This document shows, piece after piece, positions 17,195 to 25,980 of a DNA stretch of 64,000 nucleotides. The notes under the pieces were generated by a model. It did not search any database and was not told the origin of the DNA. It saw nothing but the letters and a program-made list of their open reading frames with translations. The translations under genes and the position numbers were made by a program. Every line of letters begins with the position of its first letter. Within the stretch, counting starts at the first letter, position 1. This stretch comes from an uncultured Paraprevotella sp. Lineage in GTDB: Bacteria; Bacteroidota; Bacteroidia; Bacteroidales; Bacteroidaceae. The DNA lies in contig CALUIS010000007.1 in assembly GCA_944320765.1 (NCBI GenBank), positions 1 to 64,000 on the forward strand. Direction: 5' to 3'.

Positions 17195-19186
17195 TTAGTT
17201 TACAATTATTTTCTTCGTGCCTTTCTCCGTACGGAGGATATAAATGCCCTTTGGCAAGCCATCCATCGTCTCAGGCGACACGTCCTGCAACACGCCGTTC
17301 AGGGAATAGACGGCAGTCACTTTGTCGCCGCCTTCCTGCCTGGGTTGCCAGATAGCCTCTCCCTCCAATTCTATGCCGCTGATTTCCGCTTCGGGAGAAT
17401 CCTCGTATTCATCATGCAAGGACCTCACCCTACATGTGAACGAAACGTACGCCCCGTCGTCCCCAACCTCTATCCGGCAGCTGCCGCCGTAAACAGAGTC
17501 CTTTTGAAACACCAACTGAGCTTCTGAGGCATCATCAGAAACACCGTACACCTCCACGGCATAACAAGCCGCACGGCCTGCCTCCGTCCATGCCAACGTG
17601 AATCCGTCTGACGCCATCTCACGGACTTCCAGGTTTTCAGGAGCTTCCAGCACCCCCTTAGGCATGAACTTGAATACAATATCCCCGTTCTCCTGTTCCC
17701 GGATTTGCCTGACGGGTTGGCTCATGAAACCGCCCGCATAGACCTCGCTGGCGGGAACGGTCTCATCCGTCAAAGCCCGGTTGACAGAGGTTCCCGGATA
17801 AGGTTGCCCGCCCAAGGCATTGATCAAATCCGCCGAACTTTGGGCGTTATACGGACCCACATAGCGGTTGTTGGCCGGAATGAACGTCATGCGTTGCCGT
17901 TCGCCGTCCACATTCAATCTGTTATTGGTCCAAGCCGAACGGTCGTAATCCACATGCACGACCAACATTCCATGCCCTAACTTTCCCAAAGCGCTGTCCC
18001 ACCCCTTGGCCTGACGGTTTTCCAACACGTAATACTCGTCAGGGTTCGCCGGATTGACCACCTTATACCCCATACCGCCTTCCTCCAACGGATGAAGCCG
18101 CACGGTCGCACTTCCTTCCAATGTCCCCAAGGGCCTCCAGTTCAGGAAGTCCCGCTCGTATGCGGTCAGGCCGCATGGTGTAGCACCGTTTCCGCAATAA
18201 TTGCCGGAATCCATCAGCGACCAATACGACATGCCCAGATTCAGGTAGTTCACGTCATACGTGTCCGGCAGGCCCAGTGAATGGGACACCTCGTGGCACA
18301 TGGTACCGATGCCGGAAGGCCTCGTGGCTGTCACCGTCACGTTTCCGCTCCCGTCTTCCTCCGTGGCATCCACAGACAGCTCGCTGCAACAAGCCATGAC
18401 AGACACCGTCACGCCGTTAATGGTACGGGGCTGAATCAGTTCCTTCGGCCAGATGGCATCCGACGATACCCCGCGGTCTGACTCTGGCAATCCAGCATAA
18501 ATGAAAAAGGCCAAATCCACCGTCCCGTTCCCGTCATTGTCAAAGCGAGACTCGAAATCAGCCACCGAACCCATGGCTTTCTTCAAAGCCTCGCTGCAGA
18601 ATTCGGTGAAATGAATGTCTTTCGTATCCCCGGAGTTCTGCCCGTAATAGGCCATCCCCTTGTCCAAATCCACCGGGCCGATGATTTCAAAGTCCGGAAG
18701 AAACGCACTGTCACTCTGCTGCACGAAGTAATCCCGTACGGCACCGGAGCTTCCCGCACCGGTATATAGAATGCCGTCCCGAGTACCGTTGCAATACTTG
18801 TCATAGTAAGCGGCTGTTTCTTCCGGCGTTTCGGCCACCGTGAACCTTTCATCACTGAAGTTTACCAAAATGACCGGAATCTTAGGACTTCCCACCGCCT
18901 TGATTGGTGCGGTTTCCAAGGAACCGATTCCCGTGTCACGGGCCGCCTTCTTGTATGCCTCCAGTTCTTCAGGCCGCCGGGAAGTCTTCACATACAGCCC
19001 GTTCTCGTTCCTCTCCACGATGTAGCCATCACCGCTTAAATAAAAACTCCGCCGTTCGTCTCCGCAAAAACGGATATACTGATATGTTCCGTCACTCATT
19101 TTGGCCCGGAACACCTGCATCCGTGCCGGGACAGCGAAAGACTGCACCGCAAACAGCAACAGCCCCCAAATATACAATAATCTCAT
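17195..19186 (-). CDS. Secreted M6-family metalloprotease with C-terminal sorting-like tail
   Basis: The ATG at 19186 is preferred to the long upstream extension because it opens with a signal peptide (RLLYIWGLLLFAVQSFA) and lies just after the promoter at 19206. The 663-residue protein is an immune-inhibitor-A-type (M6) zinc protease: HEVSH followed by GLPD is the zinc site (around 300), with a NDGNGTVDLAFF segment that looks like a calcium site. A fibronectin-III-like region (about 500-600) follows. The last 60 residues (VTAVYSLNG...GIYILRT...KKIIVN) look like a type A sorting domain of the type IX secretion system. Confidence 0.9.
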   Translation of the reverse strand: MRLLYIWGLLLFAVQSFAVPARMQVFRAKMSDGTYQYIRFCGDERRSFYLSGDGYIVERNENGLYVKTSRRPEELEAYKKAARDTGIGSLETAPIKAVGSPKIPVILVNFSDERFTVAETPEETAAYYDKYCNGTRDGILYTGAGSSGAVRDYFVQQSDSAFLPDFEIIGPVDLDKGMAYYGQNSGDTKDIHFTEFCSEALKKAMGSVADFESRFDNDGNGTVDLAFFIYAGLPESDRGVSSDAIWPKELIQPRTINGVTVSVMACCSELSVDATEEDGSGNVTVTATRPSGIGTMCHEVSHSLGLPDTYDVNYLNLGMSYWSLMDSGNYCGNGATPCGLTAYERDFLNWRPLGTLEGSATVRLHPLEEGGMGYKVVNPANPDEYYVLENRQAKGWDSALGKLGHGMLVVHVDYDRSAWTNNRLNVDGERQRMTFIPANNRYVGPYNAQSSADLINALGGQPYPGTSVNRALTDETVPASEVYAGGFMSQPVRQIREQENGDIVFKFMPKGVLEAPENLEVREMASDGFTLAWTEAGRAACYAVEVYGVSDDASEAQLVFQKDSVYGGSCRIEVGDDGAYVSFTCRVRSLHDEYEDSPEAEISGIELEGEAIWQPRQEGGDKVTAVYSLNGVLQDVSPETMDGLPKGIYILRTEKGTKKIIVN

Positions 19187-19205
19187 AATCCAAATATTTG
19201 TGCCG

Positions 19206-19213
19206 CAAAAGTA
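19206..19213 (-). promoter_or_regulatory. Promoter of the M6 protease gene
   Basis: TACTTTTG on the minus strand fits TAnnTTTG, about 20 bases before the ATG at 19186. Confidence 0.6.
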
Positions 19214-19283
19214 CAAAACTTTTTGATGATATATCTCTTTTGGGCTGTTTTTCTTACACGGGACAGTTTTTCCTCTTCCCTTT

Positions 19284-20279
19284 TCAGTCGTCCATCTCCA
19301 CCGTCTCGGCGTTGAGCACGCCCTGCGCCTCCGCATTCAGATGAAACCTGCCACGGTCCAGCCGCCCCCGTTCTTCCTGCGCCACTTTTGCATAAAGCTC
19401 GCCGATAATGCCGTCCGCCAACCCTATGGTGGGTACATACACATATTCGGAATGGATGCAATCGGCTATGATAAGGAAGATTTCGGCTGCCGGCACAATC
19501 ACGTCCGCACGGTCGGGCTTCAGTCCGAAGCGGTCCATACGCTCTTCCAACGAAAGAGGCTGCAACTCATTATGCAACTTACGTAAAGAGGCTATCGGAA
19601 GTTTGAGTTCCTTCTTGTTCTTCTCCTCCGCCAGACGGAACAGCTTGTTGATATTGCCACCGCTACCTATAATATTGATAGGCCCATATTGGGCATACAT
19701 GCCTTCCATGTCCGCCTTCAGGCCATCCACGATCCCGTCTTTCACCGCACGGTTCAGCAGGCGGATGGTGCCGATGTTATAGCTCATGGACCCCACCATG
19801 CGCCCTTGGTGAATCAGCGTGATTTCCGTACTTCCGCCACCCACGTCGACATACATGTAAGTCCCCTCCTTGTCCGGCAGTTTCTCGATATGGTTGCCGT
19901 ACAGGATACCGGCCTCTTCTTTTCCGGCAATCAGGTCGATGCGTATGCCCGTCTTCTTCTCAATCTTCTTGATCAGGGCCTTTCCGTTCTTGGCGTCGCG
20001 CATGGCGCTTGTGGCACAAGCCCGGTAGTCCACTACGTCATACATCCGCATCATCTGCTTGAAGCCTTTGATCATGCGCATCATCATCTCGGCGCGTTCC
20101 TTTCCGATTTTCCCCATGGAGAACACGTCCATACCCAGACGCAACGGATAACGGATAAAGAGTACTTTCCGGAATTTGGTCTCGCCCAACGGGTTGTGGT
20201 CGATGTTCTTGATCAGAAGCCGCGCGGCATTCGTCCCGATGTCGATGGCGGCAAAGTTCATTCCTTCCATCATGGTCAT
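19284..20279 (-). CDS. Ppx/GppA family phosphatase (exopolyphosphatase-like)
   Basis: A 331-residue protein of the ASKHA fold. The phosphate-1 loop AAIDIGTNAARLLI (9-22) and the second loop VDVGGGSTEITLI (around 145) are intact. It lacks the long C-terminal HD domain of E. coli Ppx, which fits the shorter Bacteroidota type. Enzymes of the family remove phosphate from polyphosphate or the gamma phosphate of pppGpp. The start overlaps the ppk stop by four bases, so synthesis and breakdown of polyphosphate are translationally coupled here. Cytoplasmic. Confidence 0.9.
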   Translation of the reverse strand: MTMMEGMNFAAIDIGTNAARLLIKNIDHNPLGETKFRKVLFIRYPLRLGMDVFSMGKIGKERAEMMMRMIKGFKQMMRMYDVVDYRACATSAMRDAKNGKALIKKIEKKTGIRIDLIAGKEEAGILYGNHIEKLPDKEGTYMYVDVGGGSTEITLIHQGRMVGSMSYNIGTIRLLNRAVKDGIVDGLKADMEGMYAQYGPINIIGSGGNINKLFRLAEEKNKKELKLPIASLRKLHNELQPLSLEERMDRFGLKPDRADVIVPAAEIFLIIADCIHSEYVYVPTIGLADGIIGELYAKVAQEERGRLDRGRFHLNAEAQGVLNAETVEMDD

Positions 20280-22390
20280 TCTTCTTTTTGCGATTTACTT
20301 TTCTCAGCTATTTGTTCAGCATAGTATGCATATAACTTCTCCTGGGAACGGAACGGTTCGGAGCGTTCCGGGTCCGTATAGAACAAGTTGCGCCCTGTTC
20401 CATCCACGATACGTCCTTTTTGATTGTCCATCATCCCCCACTCCACGATCCGTTTCAGCTCCGCACGGATAGCCGGATTGTACACCGGTGTCAGCACCTC
20501 CACCCGATGGTCCAGATTGCGGGGCATCCAATCCGCACTGCCGATAAAGTAACGCTCGTCTCCCCCGTTGCAGAAAATCAGGATGCGGCTATGTTCCAGA
20601 TAACGGTCGATGATGCCGTGGATGCGGATATGGTCGCTCATGCCGGGAACGCCGGTAACCAGCGCACAGTTGCCGCGCACCAGCAAGTCCACGGTCACCC
20701 CCGCCTCGGAAGCCTCATAGAGTTTTTTCACGACTTCATCATCAGTGATATGATTGATTTTCACCTTGATATAAGCTTCTCGCCCTTGCTGGCGGTTCTT
20801 GATTTCCGTCTGTATCATCGAGAGGATGGTCTTCTTCATGGCGTTGGGCGACACCAGCAGCTCCCTGAACTTCACCGGCATGAACGGCTTCTCGATAAAG
20901 CGGAACACGTTCGCCACATCCTTCACGATAGCCGGCGCGGCGGTCATCAGCATGCAGTCGGTGTAGACCTTGGCGTTCCCTTCATGGAAGTTGCCCGTAC
21001 CGATACAAGCGATGTCGTTGCCGCCTGTCATCTCCACCCACAGGAGCTTGGAATGCACCTTCAACCCTTCCACGCCGAAAACGACGTTGATGCCGGCGTC
21101 CTTCATCCGCTTGCTCCATTTGATGTTGCTGGACTCGTCGAAACGGGCCAGCAGCTCTATCACCACCGTGACCTTCTTCCCGTTCTTGGATGCCGCAATC
21201 AGGGCCTCCACCACCTTGCTGTCTTTGGCCAGACGGTAAAGCGTGGTCTTGATGGACTTCACCCGCGGGGAAATCGCCGCCTCGCACAGCAGCTGGATAT
21301 AATGGTCAAACGAATGGTATGGCACATGCAGGAAGCGGTCCTCCTCCCGTATCAGGTCGAGCATGCTTCTCGCCCCGGTGAATTCCGGCAGGAAAAGAGG
21401 CTGCCATTTCGGATATTTCAGGTCGCTCCGCCCGCAGTCGGGGAATCTCATCAGGTCCTTATGGTTCTGGTAACGCCCGCCGGACAAAGTCGTGTCGAAC
21501 TTGTCAATCGAGAGGTTCTGCATGATCTTGCGGTACAAGTCTTTGGGCATGGACGCGTCGGAAATGATACGTATCGGCTGCCCGTTCTTCCGGCTCTTCA
21601 CCCCCCGCTGCACCTTCTGCAAGGTGCCGGCATCCAGTTCGTTGTTGTCCAGTTCCATCTCCGCGTCCTTCGTGAATTTGAAAGAATAAGCCTCGAAATG
21701 GTCATAATCCACGCTCACGAATATCAACGGCAGGCAATAACGGATGACGTCATCCATATACATTATATAATGGGTGCCGTCCTCTACCGGCAGTTCCAGA
21801 AAACGGCCGAACTTCTCCACCGGCACCCGGATAAGGGCGTATTCCTTCTTGGGTTTCTGGGCATCATCGTGCCAACGGGTCAGCCTGACCGCCAGATAAA
21901 TGGTATCGTCCGACTCATTGGCCAGACGTTCGGCCTGCGACAGCCAGATGGGGTTCGTGAATCCGGCCAGACTGTTGCGGAAATAATGGCGGATGAACGC
22001 CTGCTGGCCTTCGTTCAGCTGCCGCTCGTTGATGATGCAGATTTTCTCGTCCGCCAGCTCCTTGGTCAGCTGCTGGACGACCTGCTCATACTCATGGTTA
22101 TAGCGCGTGTTCAGCCGGTTGATTTCCTTGATGGTCCGGCAGGCCTCGTCCCGCTGCGACTTCATCTGCTTCACGTCGCTCTCCGCGATGCGGGCCAGCG
22201 TGGCCATCCTGACGCGGAAGAACTCGTCCAGGTTGTTGCTGTAAATGCCCATAAACCCCAACCGTTCCAGCAATGGCACGGAGGGGTTCTGTGCTTCCTG
22301 CAGGATTCTGTAATTGAAGTACATCCAGCTTACGTCCCGCGGAATGACGTTCAAGGTATTCTTTGCGTTCTTCGTTTTCATGGTTCTCAT
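20276..22390 (-). CDS. ppk1: Polyphosphate kinase 1
   Basis: A protein of about 704 residues that makes polyphosphate reversibly from ATP. The HSKLLWVE motif contains the histidine that is phosphorylated, and RYLEHSRILIF marks the second catalytic histidine region; both are in the C-terminal phospholipase-D-like half. The N-terminal part (RDVSWMYFNYRILQEA) is the usual family N-terminus. The open frame extends to 22435 but the promoter at 22413 lies inside that extension, so I use the ATG at 22390 (22381 is equally possible). It is followed by ppx (four-base overlap) and preceded by PiT on the same strand, but a terminator separates those. Confidence 0.95.
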   Translation of the reverse strand: MRTMKTKNAKNTLNVIPRDVSWMYFNYRILQEAQNPSVPLLERLGFMGIYSNNLDEFFRVRMATLARIAESDVKQMKSQRDEACRTIKEINRLNTRYNHEYEQVVQQLTKELADEKICIINERQLNEGQQAFIRHYFRNSLAGFTNPIWLSQAERLANESDDTIYLAVRLTRWHDDAQKPKKEYALIRVPVEKFGRFLELPVEDGTHYIMYMDDVIRYCLPLIFVSVDYDHFEAYSFKFTKDAEMELDNNELDAGTLQKVQRGVKSRKNGQPIRIISDASMPKDLYRKIMQNLSIDKFDTTLSGGRYQNHKDLMRFPDCGRSDLKYPKWQPLFLPEFTGARSMLDLIREEDRFLHVPYHSFDHYIQLLCEAAISPRVKSIKTTLYRLAKDSKVVEALIAASKNGKKVTVVIELLARFDESSNIKWSKRMKDAGINVVFGVEGLKVHSKLLWVEMTGGNDIACIGTGNFHEGNAKVYTDCMLMTAAPAIVKDVANVFRFIEKPFMPVKFRELLVSPNAMKKTILSMIQTEIKNRQQGREAYIKVKINHITDDEVVKKLYEASEAGVTVDLLVRGNCALVTGVPGMSDHIRIHGIIDRYLEHSRILIFCNGGDERYFIGSADWMPRNLDHRVEVLTPVYNPAIRAELKRIVEWGMMDNQKGRIVDGTGRNLFYTDPERSEPFRSQEKLYAYYAEQIAEKSKSQKEE

Positions 22391-22412
22391 GCTACTACGT
22401 ACAGTCATATGG

Positions 22413-22420
22413 CAAATATA
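22413..22420 (-). promoter_or_regulatory. Promoter of ppk1-ppx
   Basis: TATATTTG on the minus strand matches TAnnTTTG. It rules out use of the longest ppk1 start. Confidence 0.65.
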
Positions 22421-22440
22421 GTTTAAATCTGACAATTATA

Positions 22441-22490
22441 AAAGCTTCTAACCGGAATTTCATGGAGAAAAATCCGGTTAGAAACTTTTT
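22441..22490 (-). terminator. Terminator after the PiT gene
   Basis: TTCTAACCGGA (22446-22456) and TCCGGTTAGAA (22473-22483) form an 11-pair stem, with complementary A/T-rich flanks extending it. It lies 11 bases beyond the PiT stop. Confidence 0.8.
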
Positions 22491-22500
22491 ACGGTTCATT

Positions 22501-24744
22501 CTACTGTTGGAAACGCCGGAAGGCTCTCAGGTAGTGGCGCAGGCCACTGAGCATTTCCTGGGTCTCCTGCAAGAGGTTCAGGTAGACCAGCGACACCTTC
22601 AATCCTTGCGAGATGTCCATCTGAATCCGGTCTTCCTGCGCTTTCCGCAGTTCGGAGAGCCGCTGCTTGTAAGCCTCCTCTTCGGCCAGCAGTGCATCAA
22701 TGTGGTCGTAGTCCTGGTCCTCGATGATGCGCTCGCTCCGCATCAGGTAGTCCACGATTTTCTTTTTCATCGGCAGGATTTCTTCGATACATTCCCTCGA
22801 CAGCGGGTTGAAGTTGTTGTCCACATGCTCTTTGCAAGGCTCGGACATGCGCTTCAGGCAGTAGAGCATCTGCTCACCGCTGTTCGCCGCCAGATGGAAC
22901 CAGGTGTTCTTTTCCAACGAGAGCTGCTTGTCGATGCGGCGCATACCAATCAGCTCACGCTGGCGCAGCTTCTTGCGGAGCGACTTCTCCGCGTCGATGT
23001 GCTTCACGGCACGGCGGAGCGTCTTCAAGTCCTCGTCCACAAAACCGTTCACCACATCCTCGTAGGTCTTCCATACGAAGTCCAGCATGTTTTGTTGGGT
23101 GACGGACACATGTTTCTTCAGCAGGTTCCAGCACTCGGCCTTGTCCTTGGTGGCCATCATGCTCTTGAACAGCTGCTCCTGGTAGTCCGCCTCGTCCTTG
23201 TCCTTCGACGAAAAGTTGCTCTTGATGAGGATAAACACCGCGGCAAAGACGAACAAGGCCATCACGACCGCGCCGCCGTAGTACATGGCAACCGTCACCA
23301 CGGCGCAGGCGGTGAAGGCGATGCCGGCCGTGAGGAACCATCCGCCGATGACGTTCAGCACACCCGTGATGCGGAACACCGCACTCTCGCGCGTCCAGGC
23401 CCTGTCGGCCAAGGATGCGCCCATCGCCACGATGAACGTCACGTACGTGGTGGACAAAGGCAAGGTCAGCGAAGTGCCGATGGCAATCAAGAGGCCGGAA
23501 AGCACAAGGTTCACCGAAGCGCGCACGAGGTCGAAAGCCGCACCGTCGGCCAGGATGGCCTCATCCTTGTTGAAGCGGGAGTCAATCCAGCGAAGCACGG
23601 CCCGCGGGGTATATTTGGAGATGAAGTCGCCCAGATTGTTGGCACCGCGCACGATGCTGCGGGCCACACGGGACGAGCCGAACATCTCCTCGCCCTCGTC
23701 CTGACGGGACAGGTCCACTGAAGTCTTCACCACGTTCTGCGCCTTCTTGGAAGTGGCCAGCGCATACACCATCACGATGCCCGCCCCCACCAGGAAGTAG
23801 AACGGCGTCTGTGCGCTCCCGTTCAGGGAGTCCATCATATAAGTGTCAGCCATTCCCGCACCGTTGGCGGCATAATCCTGGTAGGCGGAATAAGCGGCCA
23901 AAGGCACGCCCACGAAGTTCACCAAGTCGTTGCCGGCAAAGGCCAGGGCCAGGGCGAACGTACCCAGCAGGATGACAATCTTGAACACATTCACCTTGCA
24001 CCAGTGCAGGATCTGCATCAGCACCGTGCTGGCGACAAAGCAGCACAGGATGAACATCCCCGTGTTCTCGTCAATCCAAGCGTGGAACTCCGGGGTCATG
24101 AACGTGGTACCCTTCAGGCCGTTCAACAAGGCGAAATAGAGGATGCTGGTCACGGCGATGCCGCCGAAGATGCCAATTTTCCACGTCAGGTTCGACTTGT
24201 AGTTGAAGGTAAAAATCAAGCGGGAAAGCCATTGCACAATGGTACCGAAGATAAAGGCCACCGCCACCGAAAGGAAAATGGCCAGGATGACTGACAAGGC
24301 CTTGTCGGTGTTCAGCAAGTCGGCGAAGGTCAGCATCCCCGTGCTGTCCGACAGGATCTTGATCAGCGAGAGGATGAACGTGCCGCCCAACAACTCGAAT
24401 ACCATCGACACGGTGGTGGAGGTCGGCATCCCCAACGTGTTGAACACGTCCAGCAGCACCACGTCCGTCACCATCACGGCCAGGAAGATGCAAAGCAGGT
24501 CGTTGAAACTGAACATCTGGGGCTGGAAGATGCCATGCCGTGCGATGTCCATCATGCCGTTGCTCATCGAAGCACCCACGAACACGCCGATGGAAGCGAT
24601 AATCAGGATGGTCCGGAAACGGGCCACTTTCGCTCCTATGGCCGAGTTCAGGAAATTCACGGCATCATTGCTCACGCCGACAATCAAGTCTATGACTGCC
24701 AACAGGAACAGGAACAGAATGAAACTAAAATAAACGATTTCCAT
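22501..24744 (-). CDS. PiT-family inorganic phosphate transporter with cytoplasmic PhoU-like tail
   Basis: A 747-residue membrane protein. The two PiT signatures are present: GVSNDAVNFLNSAIG near the N-terminus and GNDLVNFVGVPLAAYSAY near residue 270, with about ten to twelve hydrophobic helices. The C-terminal 220 residues (after about 525) are charged, helical and soluble, resembling the PhoU/DUF47 regulatory fold. It imports phosphate with a cation. Its location beside ppk1 and ppx joins uptake with polyphosphate storage. PiT proteins without such a tail are about 330-500 residues, so this is a fused form known in Bacteroidota. Confidence 0.92.
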   Translation of the reverse strand: MEIVYFSFILFLFLLAVIDLIVGVSNDAVNFLNSAIGAKVARFRTILIIASIGVFVGASMSNGMMDIARHGIFQPQMFSFNDLLCIFLAVMVTDVVLLDVFNTLGMPTSTTVSMVFELLGGTFILSLIKILSDSTGMLTFADLLNTDKALSVILAIFLSVAVAFIFGTIVQWLSRLIFTFNYKSNLTWKIGIFGGIAVTSILYFALLNGLKGTTFMTPEFHAWIDENTGMFILCCFVASTVLMQILHWCKVNVFKIVILLGTFALALAFAGNDLVNFVGVPLAAYSAYQDYAANGAGMADTYMMDSLNGSAQTPFYFLVGAGIVMVYALATSKKAQNVVKTSVDLSRQDEGEEMFGSSRVARSIVRGANNLGDFISKYTPRAVLRWIDSRFNKDEAILADGAAFDLVRASVNLVLSGLLIAIGTSLTLPLSTTYVTFIVAMGASLADRAWTRESAVFRITGVLNVIGGWFLTAGIAFTACAVVTVAMYYGGAVVMALFVFAAVFILIKSNFSSKDKDEADYQEQLFKSMMATKDKAECWNLLKKHVSVTQQNMLDFVWKTYEDVVNGFVDEDLKTLRRAVKHIDAEKSLRKKLRQRELIGMRRIDKQLSLEKNTWFHLAANSGEQMLYCLKRMSEPCKEHVDNNFNPLSRECIEEILPMKKKIVDYLMRSERIIEDQDYDHIDALLAEEEAYKQRLSELRKAQEDRIQMDISQGLKVSLVYLNLLQETQEMLSGLRHYLRAFRRFQQ

Positions 24745-24775
24745 AAAAATATGATTTGTGATTAATTTCCGGCTG

Positions 24776-24783
24776 CAAAATTA
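24776..24783 (-). promoter_or_regulatory. Promoter of the PiT gene
   Basis: TAATTTTG on the minus strand matches TAnnTTTG, giving a leader of about 25 bases. Confidence 0.65.
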
Positions 24784-24908
24784 CGGCAGGCAGATGTAAG
24801 ACGTATGTCATTCATATTAAGATTGTGTTACAATCGCCTTCGTGCCGCTTCATGCGCCCGGTGTCCCGACCGGCAAACCATACCGTGCAGCCCTGAAACA
24901 GCGTTGCG

Positions 24909-25175
24909 TCATTGAGTGTTTTCCATTTGTTTAATAACTGTTTCCGTTTTGGGTACGGTTGATGGACAGCTTGTCGTTTCCTGCACCTCGGCATACGACA
25001 AGGGGTTAAATTCTCCCGTCTTGTCATGGATGCCAATCACAAGCTGGCCGCCACGGAAGTTGCTCATGGCAACCAGCTCGCAGCCTATATCATATTTGTC
25101 CAAGATGCGTTCCTTGAACTGCACCTTGCTTACTTCGCCGAGGCCTCTGAGCCGTAACATACCTGCTGTTGTCAT
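24909..25175 (-). pseudogene. Remnant of an AlbA_2 (Schlafen-like) gene
   Basis: The first 65 codons (EVSKVQFKER...GGQLVIGIHDKTGEFNPLSYAEVQETT) are a clear N-terminal AlbA_2 domain, the same family as the protein at 4504-6042 but from a different subfamily. After QETT the frame runs into about 20 unrelated residues and stops, whereas the full-length proteins continue for another 130 to 400 residues. The ATPase part is absent in all frames of the next 150 bases. It is read as a broken gene rather than a small functional protein. It lies next to a palindromic repeat cluster, so this is a decayed insertion site. Confidence 0.65.
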
Positions 25176-25194
25176 TTCTTTCGGTATTTTAGGA

Positions 25195-25216
25195 GGTGCG
25201 GCATTCCTGCCGCACC
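25195..25216. repeat. Short perfect hairpin
   Basis: GGTGCGGCA and TGCCGCACC form nine pairs around a four-base loop, between the AlbA_2 remnant and the tandem repeat. No T tract follows on either strand, so it is not a classical terminator. Confidence 0.7.
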
Positions 25217-25248
25217 CATTGTTCGTTTATGGTTTAGAACCCCTGCTC

Positions 25249-25307
25249 CTACCAAGCCCCGGTACTCCGCTACCAAGCCCTGGTATCCCGCTACCAAGCC
25301 CTGGTAG
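25249..25307. repeat. Three tandem 21-bp palindromic repeats
   Basis: Two full 21-base units (25249-25269, 25270-25290) and a partial third (25291-25307) share CTACCAAGCCC and GGTA. Each contains the inverted repeat TACCA...TGGTA around AGCCC, so each can fold alone. They lie 20 bases beyond the stop of the DUF6078-like gene. Their spacing without unique spacers excludes CRISPR. Confidence 0.9.
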
Positions 25308-25329
25308 TCAGATGGCCCCAGCCGTCACG

Positions 25330-25776
25330 TCAATCCGAAACAAAATCATAAATCTCGCGGTAGCCGTCGAAGCACAGGTCCTCCGTATATCCGTTCCGCC
25401 GGAAGAGGTTGAGAATCCATTCCTGCTGTTCGGGCATGAGCGGCCGTTCTCCATGAAGATAGCGATAGTAAGTGCCGTGTCCGCCCAAATATTCCTTGAC
25501 GCGGTTGCGCAGGGGCGTGCTGTCTTTCTGCTTCGCCTCGGCGAAGAGGGCCTTGAAGCCATAAGCGGCGCGGATGACGCGCGTTTGCCGGTAGTACTTG
25601 CAGTCGCCGTCCCGGCGGGCCGTAGGATAGACCGCCGCCCCGCATTCCTGCCCTTCCGGAATGCACTGTCCGGCCAGGAAGCGGGCGCAAGTGTCCGCCA
25701 GCGGGCAATCGCCTTGGAAGCAGCGGACGTACGACGGCGGAATCTGGTCGGGTGTCAACAGGATGTTCTTTTCCAT
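25330..25776 (-). CDS. Cysteine-containing DUF6078-like protein
   Basis: A 148-residue protein with an N-terminal cysteine cluster (RCFQGDCPLADTCARFLAGQC, about 18-38) and two more cysteines (CGAAVYP, CKYYRQT), which suggests metal or Fe-S binding. A basic helical segment follows. It resembles the Bacteroidales family called DUF6078; I name it from memory of that pattern, and its function is unknown. A -7 element at 25847-25854 gives a leader of roughly 65 bases. It has no signal peptide, so it should be cytoplasmic. It stands alone on its strand. Confidence 0.65.
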   Translation of the reverse strand: MEKNILLTPDQIPPSYVRCFQGDCPLADTCARFLAGQCIPEGQECGAAVYPTARRDGDCKYYRQTRVIRAAYGFKALFAEAKQKDSTPLRNRVKEYLGGHGTYYRYLHGERPLMPEQQEWILNLFRRNGYTEDLCFDGYREIYDFVSD

Positions 25777-25846
25777 AGCTTTATCTTTATTTCATTCCAT
25801 TGCATTATGTAAGTTAATGGTTTCTTCAAGTCATAAACCTCAAGGA

Positions 25847-25854
25847 CAAAGTTA
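25847..25854 (-). promoter_or_regulatory. Promoter of the DUF6078-like gene
   Basis: TAACTTTG on the minus strand matches TAnnTTTG. Confidence 0.55.
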
Positions 25855-25951
25855 ACGCTTTTCCCGGGAAACCGCACCCGCCCCATCCTAAAAAATCAGA
25901 CGGCCTGCTTATAAAAAGAGGAAATCTGCAAAGACTTGGCGATTTTTGAGC

Positions 25952-25959
25952 TAACTTTG
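25952..25959 (+). promoter_or_regulatory. Promoter of the porin gene
   Basis: TAACTTTG preceded by GATTTTTGAG fits the Bacteroidales -7/-33 pattern. It lies inside the longest frame, which places the start codon at 25981. Confidence 0.65.
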
Positions 25960-25980
25960 CAAACGGAAAAAACAAACGGA

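Noticed and set aside
20420..22426. Long plus-strand frame opposite ppk1
   Set aside because: Shadow of the polyphosphate kinase gene in a GC-biased region; composition rich in His, Arg and Leu without motifs.
24004..24733. Plus-strand frames opposite the PiT gene
   Set aside because: Shadow frames; the PiT gene on the minus strand is unambiguous.
25249..25307. CRISPR array
   Set aside because: Repeats are directly tandem with no unique spacers and no cas gene is present.
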